From Megalobrama amblycephala (Eukaryota > Chordata > Actinopteri > Cypriniformes > Xenocyprididae), in assembly GCF_018812025.1 (NCBI RefSeq), contig NC_063062.1, forward strand, positions 40,268,340-40,332,339: a DNA stretch of 64,000 bases. The letters run 5' to 3'. The notes beneath the pieces were generated by a model. The model was not told where the DNA came from and searched no databases. It saw nothing but the letters and a program-made list of their open reading frames with translations. Of the stretch, positions 13,411 to 25,175 are shown piece by piece. The first letter of the stretch is position 1. Every line of letters starts with the position of its first letter. A program made the translations under genes and the position numbers.

Positions 13411-14861
13411 CGACCTGAATTCCGGAACGCTTTTTAAATTTGAATAAAATGAAAACTAAAAGACTTTCAAATCACATGAGCCAATATTTTATTCACAATA
13501 AAACACAGATAACAAATGTTTAAACAGAGAAATTTTACAATTTTATCCACTAAATGAGCTCATTTCAAATTTGATGCCTGCTACAGGTCTCAAAAAAGTT
13601 GGCAAGGGGCAACAAATGGTTGAAAAAGCAAGAATTTTTGAAAAGATTCAGCCAGAAGAACATCTAACAACTAATTAAGTTAATTGATATCAGGTCTGTA
13701 GCATGATTAGCTATAAAAAGGAGAATACTTTAAAAACAATATTCCTCAACGTCAAATTGCAAAGGCTTTGCAAATCTCCTCATCTACAGTGCAAAACATC
13801 ATCAAAAGTTTTAGAGAAACTGGAGAAATCTCTGTGCGTAAGGGACAAAGCCGAAGACCTTTATTGGATGCCCGTGGTTTTCGGGCCCTCAGACGACACT
13901 GCATCACTCATCGGCATGATTGTGTCAATGACATTACTAAATGGGCCCAGGAATACTTCCAGAAACCACTGTTGGTAAACACAATCCGCCGTGCCATCTG
14001 CAGATGCCAACTAAACCACTGTCGGTAAACACAATCCGCCATGCCATCTGCAGATGCCAACTAAAGTTCTATCATGCAAATAGGAAGCTATATGTGAACA
14101 TGGTCCAGAAGCGCTGTCGTGTCCTGTGGGCCAAGGCTCATTTAAAATAGACCGTTTAAAAGTGGAAAAGTGTCAGACGAGTCCAAATTTGACATTCTTG
14201 TTGGAAATCATGGACGCCGTGTCCTCCGGGCTGAAGATGAGGGAGACCTTCCAGCATGTCATCAGCGTTCAGTTCAAAAGCCAGCATCTCTGATGGTATG
14301 GCGGTGCATAAGTGCATACGGTATGGGCAGCTTGCATGTTTTGGAAGGCACTATGAATGCTGAAAGGTATATAAAGGTTTTAGAGCAACATATGCTCCCC
14401 TCCAGACGACATCTATTTCAGGGAAGGCCTTGTGTATTGCAATGCAAAACCACATACTGCAGCTATTACAACAGCATGGCTTAAACGAAAAATATGTCAA
14501 AGACGACCATGAACTCTTCAGCAGCTGGAAATCTATATCAGGCAAGAATAGGACCAAATTCCAACACCAAAACTCCAGAAACTCACAACCTCGATGCCCA
14601 GACGTCTTCGAACTGTTTTGAAAAGAAAAGGAGATGCGACACCATGGTAAACATGCCCCCGTCCCAACTATTCTGAGACCTGTAGCAGGCATCAAATTTG
14701 AAATGAGCTCATTTTGTGGATAAAAGTGTAAAATTTCTCAGTTTAAACATTTGTAATGTTATCTATGTTCTATTGTGAATAAAATATTGGCTCATGTGAT
14801 TTAAAAGTCTTTTAGTTTTCATTTTATTCAAAATGTCCCAACATTTCCAGAATTCGGGTCG
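13411..14861 (+). pseudogene. Decayed Tc1/mariner transposon with transposase remnant
   Basis: TA sits on both sides (13409-13410, 14862-14863). Inverted repeats of about 200 bp begin CGACCTGAATTCCGG and end CCAGAATTCGGGTCG. Between them are pieces of a Tc1 transposase: a helix-turn-helix region with ALQISSSTVQNIIKSF (about 13760-13815), a linker with RRPLLDARG, and the DDE region starting [16 protein letters not shown] (about 14170). The second catalytic block (normally FQQDNAPxH) is unrecognisable, and the frame is broken several times. One break is a 50 bp tandem duplication at 13963-14062. It is inactive. Small open frames here should not be taken as host genes. Confidence 0.9.
13963..14062 (+). 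repeat. 50 bp tandem duplication inside the Tc1 remnant
   Basis: The two adjacent copies (13963-14012, 14013-14062) differ at two bases. Because 50 is not a multiple of three it shifts the transposase frame. Confidence 0.9.
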
Positions 14862-16404
14862 TATATAATGCATTATAACATACATTATGAATACCTTTAT
14901 AATGCATTATATAAAGGCTTCAAGTGTAACCAACATTTGCATATACCAGCATGCATATTTCTTCATGATGTTCTCGCTCTATAAAGCTAAGCAGCAGCTC
15001 AACAGTTCTTGTATGCGACAGGAAAAACAAGCACGAAGCGAGTGAGGTCAGCGTGCGGATCTCTTGATTACAGACGGAAACAGCATGACCTCAGTTGATC
15101 TCTGGAGAATAACGAGAGAAGGGAGGCCATGACGCGTCCGTCCCACGAATGAGACGAGATGGGTGGAGACCCACATCCACCCGGCGGAGCGACGACACGG
15201 GGCTTTCCAGCAACACACTCCACAGGCACCCTGCTGGAGCTACATACAATGAGCCAAAGGTCTTCTAGACAAGAGCACTGCGCCAAGGAGGATTATGGGA
15301 AAAACATGATTTTCAATGCATCTGTTTAGAATGAGATCTTTAGCTGTGTCATCCGTAAACCATCAGCGTGGAGATGCTAGAGAGGTGTGTGAACCGCTCC
15401 CTGTCTATTTCAAGGCGCAAGATCGGACTTGCCCAGTCAAAAGGGATTGTCAGGGAGCTGTAAACACTTCCTGTCAGGAAGAGAGCACTTCCTTAATCCT
15501 GAAGCAACAGCATTCAGACGTCTTTTTTCCAGCAGCAGAGCTGGAGTCACTGCTCTGACTTCAGCTGAACCGAAACCGTTACAACATGAACGAAAAATAC
15601 AACAAAAATATCTTCAATCAGTATCATTACCGCTTAAAAACACCATGTAGTGTTCTGCTGCACCCCTAAAATAGGGTTTATGCGTCTTTAAAATGTTCAT
15701 TATGACTAACAAGCCTGTGTTTGTTTTATTTTAAATAAGAGCCTCCATGCAAGTTCAAATAAAACCGTAACATTACGCCATTTCCACAGGATAAATCAGA
15801 GAGCATGAGGCCCTGCAACCATCTCACCTTGATTGTAATAATCCCAGTGGAGAGACGTTCAAACCACGAGGAGGAAAAGTCAACCATCACAAGAAGAACA
15901 AGAAGAAAAGAAGAGACTAATTACATGGATGGACTGAGAAACATTTATGCAGTCGCAGGCAATTTGAGTGTGTTTTTCTATAGAGGCACAGATAAAAATA
16001 CCTCTTCTCCTCCCTTTTATTTCTCTTTTAGTGCCGTCCATAGTAGAGCAGCCCAGGATTTCATTTGTTTCTTTTTGACCAGTGCATTAAAATGACCATT
16101 TCTGCTGACCGGTGAACAGTAAAGGCTGTCCTGTCATGCTGAACCAGGACTAGAAATCCCAGATTTTTTCCGTTGAAGGGTCTGGAGTGAATCAGGATTG
16201 TGGTCCTGACTCATGATGATGTAAATTAAGGATCACAGCTGTAATTAATGTAGAGTCAATCAGTTCCCACAAGCTCAGTCACCACGACTCTTCCTCTGCC
16301 GCATATTTTGGTGATTGCATATTGTGTATGTGGGTTAAATATGCATTATTGTCAGTAAGCTGGCTTGAAAGTTTCCTATTCTTACCGACTACTGAGTACT
16401 TGAA

Positions 16405-17222
16405 CACATACACCACCAATCAGAAGCTTGGAATAATTAAGAATTTTTCATATTTTTGAAAGAGCATTTATTTAATTAAAAATACAGAAAAATTGGGAAA
16501 TATTTATTAATGTAAAATAGCCATTTTCTATGTGAATATATAATGAAGTGTAATTTATTCCTGTGATCAAAGCTGAATTTTCAGCATAATTTTCAGCATC
16601 AATGTCTTTACTGTCACTTTTGATCAATTTAATGCACCCTTATTAAATAAAAGTATTAATTTATTTTTACTTGCCCCAAAGTTTTGAAAGTGTATGACGG
16701 TTTCCACAGAAATCTGAATTTTCAACACTGATAATAATCATGAATGTTTCTTGAGTATCAAATCATCATATTAGAATGATTTCTGAAGGATCATGTGACA
16801 CTGAGGACTGGAGTAATGATGCTGAAAATTCAGCTTTGATCACAGGAATAAATTACACTTTACTATATATTCACACAGAAAACAGATGATTTACATTGGA
16901 ATAATATTTTGTGATTTTTACTGTATTTTTAATCCAATAAATTCAGCTTTTATCACAGAAATAAATTACATTTTACTATATATTCACAAAGAAAACAGCT
17001 GTTTTACATTGGAATAATATTTTGTGATTTTTACAGTATTTTTAATCCAATAAATTCAGCTTTGATCACAGAAATAAATTACATTTTACTATATATTCAC
17101 ATAGAAAACAGCTGTTTTACATTAGAAAAATATATCACATTTTTACTTTATTTATGATCAAATGAACTCCAAAACACTTTAAAAAAAATCTTAATTATTC
17201 CAAACATTTGACTGGTAGAGTA
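16405..17222. repeat. Dispersed repeat family A, copy 2, with inner tandem copies
   Basis: The outer ends pair (TTGGAATAATTAAGA and TTAATTATTCCAAAC). Inside, a unit of about 120 bp beginning TTTACTATATATTCACA occurs three times in a row (16855-17115). Confidence 0.75.
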
Positions 17223-17894
17223 CGACAATCACTTCAGAAGTGAGAAGGAGGAACTTCTGACAAGGTCCGTCATCTTGTCTTATATAAAGTTCTCTTAACG
17301 TTCACGGAAGGCTTGCTGGATGTTTTTGGAAACAGTGTGATGTTTAATGAAACCGCTCTGTCAGATCTGTATGTGTGGGAGTGTTTGTTCATTCAGACAG
17401 CAATAGAGAGCAAGTGGATGTATGTAATGCTTTTGTCTTTCAGTGGAGGTCAACTGCCTCATTCACCTATGCAATTAAAGGAAAACCTCACATATCCACA
17501 CACACACATACACAATGAAATATATACGGTTACCATAGTTACATATAACTGAACTGAACCGTGAAGAATGCATTCAGACCAATTAAAGGAAAGATATTGA
17601 TTCTCTGCTATGTAAGTCAATGTTCCTTACTAGAGTAAACAAGTTCTCAGTTAACTGAAGAAACTTTTCCCTCATACTATTCAACTCTTTCATTATAGGC
17701 ACAAAATCTACCATTCCTGCAAACCAAGAAATGCTAGAGCCACAGAAAAACAAACACCACAAATGCAAGTACAATTTAGGTATTTCAAGATACACATTTG
17801 TATGAAATCGTTGAACTAACATAACACATTTTCATTGACAAAAAGTCACAAGTGCAGAAAAATAAAACACAGATCATCTCACAATTAATTCTGC

Positions 17895-18172
17895 AAACCT
17901 TTGCTTGTTTACGGCACACAGTAAAAAAAAATTAAAAAGGTATTTGCGACTTTTTATCTATAAATCTCAGAATTGCGAGATTTAAACTCACAACTGCAAG
18001 ATATAAAGTCAGAATTGTGTGATATAAACCCTTTTTCTAACAATTGCAAGTTTATATCATGCAATTCTGACTTTATAAAATGCAATTCTGACTCACAACT
18101 CGCTTGAGAGTTTACATCTTAAAATTCTGAGAAAAAAAAAGAATTGTGAGATGAAAAGTCGCAATGATGGAT
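17895..18172. repeat. Degenerate short-unit repeat (CAGAATTGCGAG type)
   Basis: Repeated words TCAGAATTG, GCGAGATTTA and GCAATTCTGACTTTAT occur in both orientations. A known kind of low-complexity fish repeat. Non-coding. Confidence 0.6.
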
Positions 18173-18625
18173 TTCATGGTGGAAACAAGCTTCCATAGAA
18201 ACCAACATGGAAATGAAACTAACAAGTTTTTCTCATGTACAAAGTGCAATAAGCCAGTCTGAATCTTGCATCTTGCCTAAAAGATTCATGATCTTATAGG
18301 ATGGATTTGAAGGCGCCGTTAGCCCTGCATCAGGTCAATATTTCATTTGATCGTCTTATTATCATCAATACCCCAGTAATTCAGACAGGGTTGACTTCTG
18401 CCCAAGCAGAAAACCTTCGAGAAGCTTTCAAACGTTCTTACCAGGCAAGAACAAGTGTAGAGCAGTGCTGAAAACATAAAAGCTAAAGTTAGTTTAGAGA
18501 ATAACAACAACAGACCCTCTGAAGAACAGTCAAGGTCATGGCAGGGTTTGTTTGCTTCCATTATCTTCTGTTTATCATTCAGTAATTCACTTTCAGGAGT
18601 CCTTAACCTGAGCAATTTAACAAAG

Positions 18626-18630
18626 GTGTG

Positions 18631-18690
<60 letters not shown>
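18626..18690 (+). repeat. (GT)n microsatellite
   Basis: About 32 GT units with one C interruption. Confidence 0.95.
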
Positions 18691-18692
<2 letters not shown>

Positions 18693-19394
18693 GTTAATTA
18701 TCACTACTTTGAAACGATAATTGATCATCTTATAAAACGCTCTCAGCCGCGAAGGTCTAATCACCAACAACAACAACAACAACACAAGGAGAACAAAAAA
18801 AAATCATAAGATAATGTTATCAGCTTTCTAATGCACAGCCGGCCTACTTACTATATTCCAATGGCAAAATATAAGTAATATTATATAAAATACAAACAAT
18901 TAAATTAGTGTCGTCACACAATACCAAACTTAACATTTCAAAATGTCTTATATATAAACCCTGACTAAATATTTCAATCGATCAGCAGCTCTGGTTCTCT
19001 CCTGTCTGCTATAATGAACTGAATGACTGAATCCTGCTGTTGTTTCAAAATCAAGATAGAGCAAAACACTCGGCACAGATATTGGCATTCTGAGCATTAG
19101 GAAGGCATTGACATAATTATCATCCACTTGTCAAGTAATTAAGACATTAGTTGGCCTTTTCAGAGCACTAGGAGGATACTTGTGTTCAGTCGCTGCGGTC
19201 GATACGCGGCGTTCTGTACGAGCAGCAGAATCTCAGCCACGGACAGAGCGTGATGATGAAGATGAAGATGCATGTACAGGGCTAACAAATCTATGATATA
19301 TACCATGGTATTAAATGATTGCCATTCATGCACCATGGCCCATTTCACGCTTATAACAGCCTGGACACTAGTCAAATACTACAGTGTATGACAA

Positions 19395-20125
19395 TAATAT
19401 ATTAGCAAAAAGATGATTTTGCAAGATGTCTCTTCTGCTCACCAAGTCTGCATTTATTTGATCAAAAATACAGTAAAAATTGTGATATTTTTATAATGTA
19501 AATCAGCTGTTTTCTATGTGAATATACAGTAAAGTGTAATTTATTCCTGTGATCAAAGCTGAATTTTCAGCATCATTACTCCAGTCTTCAGTGTCACATG
19601 ATCCTTCAGAAATCATTCTGATATGATGATTTGCTGCTCAAGAAACATTCATGATTATTATCAATGTTGAAAACAGTTCATATTTTTGTGGAAACTGATA
19701 TATTTTATTTTTCATGATTCTTTGATTAATAGAAAGTAAAAAAAAACAGCATTTATTTGAAATAGAATCTTTTGTAACATTATAAATGTCTTTACTGACA
19801 CTTTTGAACATTTTAATGCATCGTTGATGAATAAAATTATTAATTTCTTTCTTTGAAGTCTTACTGTCCCCAAATCTGAAGCAGCACAACTGTTTTCAAC
19901 ATTGATAATAATCATAAATGCATCAAATCATCATATCAGAATGATTTCTGAAGGATCATGTGACACTGAAGACTGGAGTAATGATGCTGAAAATTCAGCT
20001 TTGATCACAGAAATAAATTACACTTTACTATATATTCACATAGAAAACATACTTCACAACTTTTCAGATTTTCCTGTATTTTTAATCAAATAAATGCAGC
20101 TTTGGTGAGCAGAAGAGACACTGGA
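19395..20125. repeat. Dispersed repeat family A, copy 3 (inverted pair)
   Basis: The ends TCTCTTCTGCTCACCAA and inverted GGTGAGCAGAAGAGAC enclose inverted copies of the family A core. Confidence 0.8.
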
Positions 20126-20261
20126 CTCGACTGGTAGATGATGTTGCTTGAGAAAAATCATATCTGAACACACGGCTTTCAATGCCATCAATGGAACCAG
20201 ATGGTTAGTTACGACATCGACCAGTAGGGGCTAATGGGGCCATTCTAACCAGACAAACCTT

Positions 20262-20262
<1 letters not shown>

Positions 20263-20318
<56 letters not shown>
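20263..20318 (+). repeat. (CA)n microsatellite
   Basis: About 28 CA units. Confidence 0.95.
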
Positions 20319-20320
<2 letters not shown>

Positions 20321-20429
20321 GTTTTTTCTCCTATGAAACAGTGTCTTATGCAGATCACTCTCCCTTCAACAACCTTGTAATTCAGTAATCGGGCCACAGC
20401 GTTTGATAACAGAGCTGACCAGCACAAAC

Positions 20430-20620
20430 ATCACGCCTCACTGACCGCAGCAATCAAACGACAGCTGAAATCGTTAGGCGGACGACACCCCTCCTTTTAA
20501 TTAGACGTCCCAGAAGCTGCGGTATTTACCAGGATTGATGAGTCAGTTGCCTGTTGTCCTGCTTTGATAGGCAGTCCGTGAGCATGTTGATCAGCTCAGC
20601 AAGAATGAGAAGGACAGAAA
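20430..20620. promoter_or_regulatory. Candidate conserved non-coding stretch in shf intron 1
   Basis: Non-repetitive, balanced base composition, with a TTTTAATTAGACG homeodomain-like word (about 20495) and TGAGTCAG AP-1-like word (about 20540). No exon. Confidence 0.2.
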
Positions 20621-22379
20621 CAACTGCATGTCATTCACTAACAACACAATGCAGAAGATAACCAGACAGCGAGGACATCTGCGTGCAATATTCACATTAC
20701 ATCACCGTTTGAAGCATGCAGTCTGCGCTTGCATCATAACCTGAAACGCACAGGCCGCACCTCACAGGTGAAGGTGTGTCAGGAATGAAGCGCAGAGGAA
20801 GTGTTGTGAACGAGTTATGATCGCTCTGGCGGACGTCCACGTAAACAGACAAATTGCTGCCATATGCGGTTGACAATGTTACGCAAATAAACTCAACACG
20901 CGTGAACGTCCACGGCATCCGAGCACGTGTTCGTGAGCATGTGTGCAGCTCTCAGACCCTACAATCACTACATCCACTCAATCTTTGAGTTTGCAAAACA
21001 TTTAAAAATGATCAATAAACTACAGGTCACTGAGGGTCAAGTTTGAGATTCCTGAATATTTTGCACAAGACATTTTGAAATGAGTGTTGATTTAAACTTT
21101 ATGAAAACTTTTATGCAAAGTTGTAAATGGAAGTTGAATTGTGTATTAAAGTGTTCCTGTGTGTTTGATCCTGAACGATTTGATTCTCATGAGGGACGTC
21201 ATGCCATCTTCTGGAGATGATGTTTTCATTTACACCCCAAAATATAATATATATAGCGCACATTGAGCACCATGAAGGACTCTCCAATTCCACACACTAC
21301 TAAAAACCATCAAAAACATTATGACTAAACAAAAGCCCAATTTTTTCCCGGATGCGGTCACTCCAGCAGCTCAGAGACGTTTATGGATGTTAACAGCAGT
21401 CTAGTCCGAACTCCGAGCCGGGGATTGGGTTTCTGGATGTCATGATAACAGTGTCCTCCCTCATAACCGTTGAGGAACACATAAAACAACTCGTCTGACC
21501 GGTTCTGACGCAGACCTCAGATACTAAAGTGCAGCTTTTACCTTTACAAAGTATGCCAGAATGTGTAAATCCTGTTACTGTCAAATATTTTCACACTGAC
21601 GACACTACGGTAAATGTTTGCTTATTTTGGTCATGGAATAACCTTCAGAAGAACACACTACAGCTGCATCTGTGTGTTTAAGAGTGTAATTACTATTTTG
21701 TAGCTTTTTTTTTATACTAAAGTGTTTTATTGTTGTTCTAGGTCTTTTTTTTTTTTTTTTTTTTTTTATGTAACATTCTTGGTTAAAGAAAATTTAAATA
21801 AATAAAATAAAAAAATAAATGTTTAATAATAAATGATAATGTTTAATAATATTTAATAATATAAAAATGTAATGATTTTTAAATATTTAAAATAAATAAT
21901 AAAATGTTTATAAATATAAAAATGTTTTTAAATTGTGCATATACATTTACAAAATTATAAAAAAAAATGTGATCATAAACAAAGTTTTTACTAAAACTAT
22001 TTAATGATAATTTAATGATAAAAAAATGTTATTTAAAAAATTATAAAAATTGTACATTTTTAAAAAAGATATAATTAAAAAAAGAAAATAAATTAAGGGT
22101 TAAATGGGTTAAATGATTAATTAAAAAAAATCTTTTTAATAAATCTTTTTATTAAACAAAACATGTTCTTTATTTATTAAATTATTTAATTATTAAAAAA
22201 ATATATATTTATTTATTTATTTATTTATTTATTATTTTTTATTTATTTATTTTAATTTTTTATATATATTTTTTTTTTTTAGAAAAAAATAAGTTAAAAA
22301 CAAAACCCATTTTCTAACAGAAGTGATGCTCAGTGTATGTCGGTGGCGAGCACTGCTCATCATGTACCTGTGGAGGTGA

Positions 22380-22990
22380 GCGCGCACCGGTCTTACCTTC
22401 TCCTGCTTGCCGTTGCTGTTCTCGGGCTCCGCGGGTGGAGAGCTGGGGGTTTTGACCGCGGTCACCCCGCTACTGCTGCCCGAACTCGAGCCGCTCCGCT
22501 CGACCGTCTCCACCTTTATGAGCCGGTGCTTCGGAGACACGTACTTGATGTCCGGCGAGCCCGCGGAACTCAGTCCGGTGGAGAAGGGCACGTTTCCCCC
22601 CGGCGTGTACGGATCCTCGAAGTCCAGCTCCTTCTGGAGTTTGTATGCGGTGAGGATGTCGGGCTGAGCGGACATTAACCCGGTGCCCGGCTGCTGCTGG
22701 AGGTGGAAGGCTGGAGGACTGGAGACGGCGGTGTGGAAGTGTCGGTAGTCCGGTTTCGGAGGCGCGGGTGGCGGGGCTTTGGTGGTTTTGAAACCCAGGT
22801 GCTCCTTGAACCATCTGGCCATGCTGCCAGCGCATTGCTCAAAGCTCAGATAATGAGATTTCTCCAGGCTCTGTCCGAGTGCTGTTGCTCCGGCAGCGTG
22901 AAATGATCCTGTTCACTTTCTGTTTGGAGAAACTCTGCGCGAGAGCGTGTGTGTGTGTGTGTGACAGCTGAGCGACTGCTGAGATATACT
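22380..22990 (-). promoter_or_regulatory. shf: CpG-rich start region of shf
   Basis: CpG density rises sharply here compared with the AT-rich sequence on both sides. It covers coding exon 1 and about 160 bases upstream of the ATG, where the 5' UTR and promoter would lie. No clear TATA box is seen. A short GT run sits at about 22949-22962. CpG-island promoters are usual for adaptor genes of this kind; the transcription start is not resolved. Confidence 0.5.
22397..22822 (-). CDS. shf: shf coding exon 1 (SH2 adaptor protein N-terminus)
   Basis: An open frame of 142 codons starts at ATG 22822-22820 and ends at a good donor (AAG then GTAAGA, 22391-22399). The protein begins MARWFKEHLGFK, as expected for SHB-family N-termini. 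A proline-rich stretch with PPKPDY follows near residues 17-26, then DILTAY and LDFEDPY near 55-72, and YVSPKHRLIKVE near 94-105. These blocks occur in the same order in SHB, SHD and related adaptors. A serine-rich low-complexity run (about 110-119) precedes the exon end. No signal peptide or membrane segment is visible. The exon joins in phase to the exon at 1-113. The two plus-strand open frames here are shadows. SHF is favoured because of exon 2; another SHB-family paralogue is possible. Confidence 0.88.
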
Positions 22991-23726
22991 GGGAAATTCT
23001 ACCTGAGAATACTCACTGCCACCTATCGGTGTACTCTGCCATTGAAAGGCACAAGAAAGCATTTTTTTCTAAAAACACTGTCATGGCATGAGCTCAACTC
23101 GTGGATCTGAAACTGTGCCGGTGCGCAGTGACAGTGTGATGATGTGCATGCTGATTTCTGGAGTATTCGTGCAATATTGCACGCTATCGTTGTACATGCA
23201 TCACACTGTGTACATATTTTTGAATCCATTTGTTTTGTGCAGACTGTGGATATACAGATTCAGCACCTGAGCCAAGAAAATGTCTTTGTATTTCTACACT
23301 TTAGACTGCAGCACCCTGTTTCTGAACTCTTTTTTTTTATTTTATTATAGGTTGTTATACGTCCACCTGTCCCTTATTTTCTTAAAAAGCTCAAATCTGG
23401 GTTACAGAGGCACAATGGAAGTGAAGTGTGTTCGAATTTACAACTTTCTAATGAGACCTTACATGATAAAAGCCTTTCTTGAACCTTCTTAATAAAACAT
23501 CCCAAGGTTCATTCTTCAGGTCAGCAGAGTTTCTCATTGTGCGTCATTAAAGTGTGCACAAGGTAAACATATTTTCATGATGTTATCACAAAATTTTTTC
23601 TTTTGTCAAATCAACTTAGATAATTAATGTGGTTCAGATGGCATAATATTTTGAGTTTCTTTTGATTAAATCAATCACCTTCATTGTATTAACTCAAATT
23701 TTTAATTTCAATGAACTCAATTTTAA

Positions 23727-24424
23727 CCCTCAGGTGCTGATCGTGCGTTGGTCAAAAATGACAGAATTTGTATTTTATTTTATTATTTCAATGAAATGAA
23801 TGTACTATATTTTAATTAGATAATGTTTTTTTATTTAATATTTTGTATTTTTAGCGGATTTTATGCTACTACATTTTATTTAAGCTATGGTTATAATCCA
23901 TTTATTTACTTTTTGAGCACAAACCTGAAAATGAAATTTCCAACTTAAACGGTCATAAATCTTGACTTAATTTTGTTCTCTTTTCAAAGACAACACTTGA
24001 CAAATTATTGTTGAGTGGAAAAAATTAAAAAAGTTAACTTAAAAGTTACAGAATTTTATGTTTATTATGAAAAATGCAAATACAAAAATACTATTTTCAA
24101 TTTTTATATCAAATACATATTTTCAAAAACACGTTTTACTCTAAAACTGCAAGGAAATCAAAGCCATAAATCCAAATTTGAGCTTGACATCAGCTTTCAG
24201 TAAGATCTCCCATTCATTTCTAATGCGCTCATTTTAGACTTCTCTAACTTCTTTAGAGAAGCACAAGTGTGACTATTTTTTTCAAGACCATTTAACCTTT
24301 TTGAATCATGTTCACATAGCAAGTGCCAAAACCTTTACCAAGTGTGGTACTATCTGATGAAAACATCCTAAAAAAACAAAACGTAAAATCTTTCAGTCAA
24401 AAATGACCAAAGATCACCAGAGGG
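23727..24424. mobile_element. piggyBac-type MITE
   Basis: It is flanked by TTAA at 23723-23726 and 24425-24428. The ends are CCCTCAGGTG and inverted ATCACCAGAGGG, with GTCAAAAATGAC repeated just inside each end. TTAA target sites and CCC..GGG ends are the piggyBac signature. It has no transposase, only AT-rich filler. Confidence 0.75.
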
Positions 24425-24982
24425 TTAAGGCAACCAGATAACTTTAAGTTAAACCAACAATTATTTTATTTTATTTTTTTTTTTTAAGAGTGCAGTTACC
24501 TGGAAAGCATTTGAAAGATCATTTTGGAGTGACAAATCCAACCCAATTCAGTCCATCAATAAATGAAACATTTCTAATCCATTCAAAGTTCCTGCTTCAG
24601 AAGTTTAAGACAAGAAATGGAAGAGTATTCACAAATCCTGTCAATTTCGAACCTTGGCATACAGTAAACACAGTCCATTTGTCTTTGTTCTTCAGAAACG
24701 AACAGGGTTTTCACAGAGAAACACACACAGTATACAGACACACATTAGTTACGAGAGCCAGGGACACTGTGCTGTGGCTTTTTATGAAGTAATATCTCTT
24801 TTTAATACCCGTGTCCTTCAGGACAAAAGCGTAGTATGTAGCAATCAGTTTAACCCTCGACGGCTCCTGAGAGAGATTCACATTTAATTTGCTTTCTTTG
24901 ATTCCCTGTCACAGTAAATCATCCAGAAATGAAAGACTACGGACCCAAATTTAGAAACAATTACATGAAATTTGTATCATCA

Positions 24983-24988
24983 TTTATT
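24983..24988 (-). terminator. ccnb2: Candidate polyadenylation signal of the cyclin gene
   Basis: AATAAA on the minus strand lies about 190 bases downstream of the stop codon. It is a suitable 3' UTR length for a mitotic cyclin. No competing upstream signal was noted. Confidence 0.45.
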
Positions 24989-25175
24989 GACATTGTTGCA
25001 GCATCAACAATTAAATACATCAGTTCATTCATAAAAATATCAGAGCAAAATTACTATTGATCATGCAGCCTGACAATTTAGAATGATAAATACATTTTTT
25101 TTAAAAAATATGGGATTAAAAGTATAATTAAAAAGATTCAAGTGCCTAAAAACTCATTAAAGTGCCTTAAAACAA

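Larger units (their letters stand above)
13173..14930. mobile_element. MITE interrupted by the Tc1 copy
   Basis: Ends GTTAACACTTTACTTGAAGC and the inverted GCTTCAAGTGTAAC, with runs of ATAATGCATTATA-type sequence, flank the Tc1 element. The older MITE was split when Tc1 inserted at a TA inside it. Confidence 0.7.
23001..25175. other. Intergenic region between shf and the cyclin gene
   Basis: It holds the shf upstream flank, one TTAA-flanked MITE and the cyclin 3' UTR. No coding exon is seen. Confidence 0.6.

Noticed and set aside
13703..14695. Series of small plus-strand frames that might be a host DNA-binding gene
   Set aside because: They are pieces of a Tc1 transposase between inverted repeats flanked by TA.
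18603..18785. Thr/His-repeat open frame
   Set aside because: It is translation of a GT microsatellite.
22337..22678. Two plus-strand frames opposite shf exon 1
   Set aside because: The minus frame has the SHB-family motifs, start and donor; the plus frames come from high GC.
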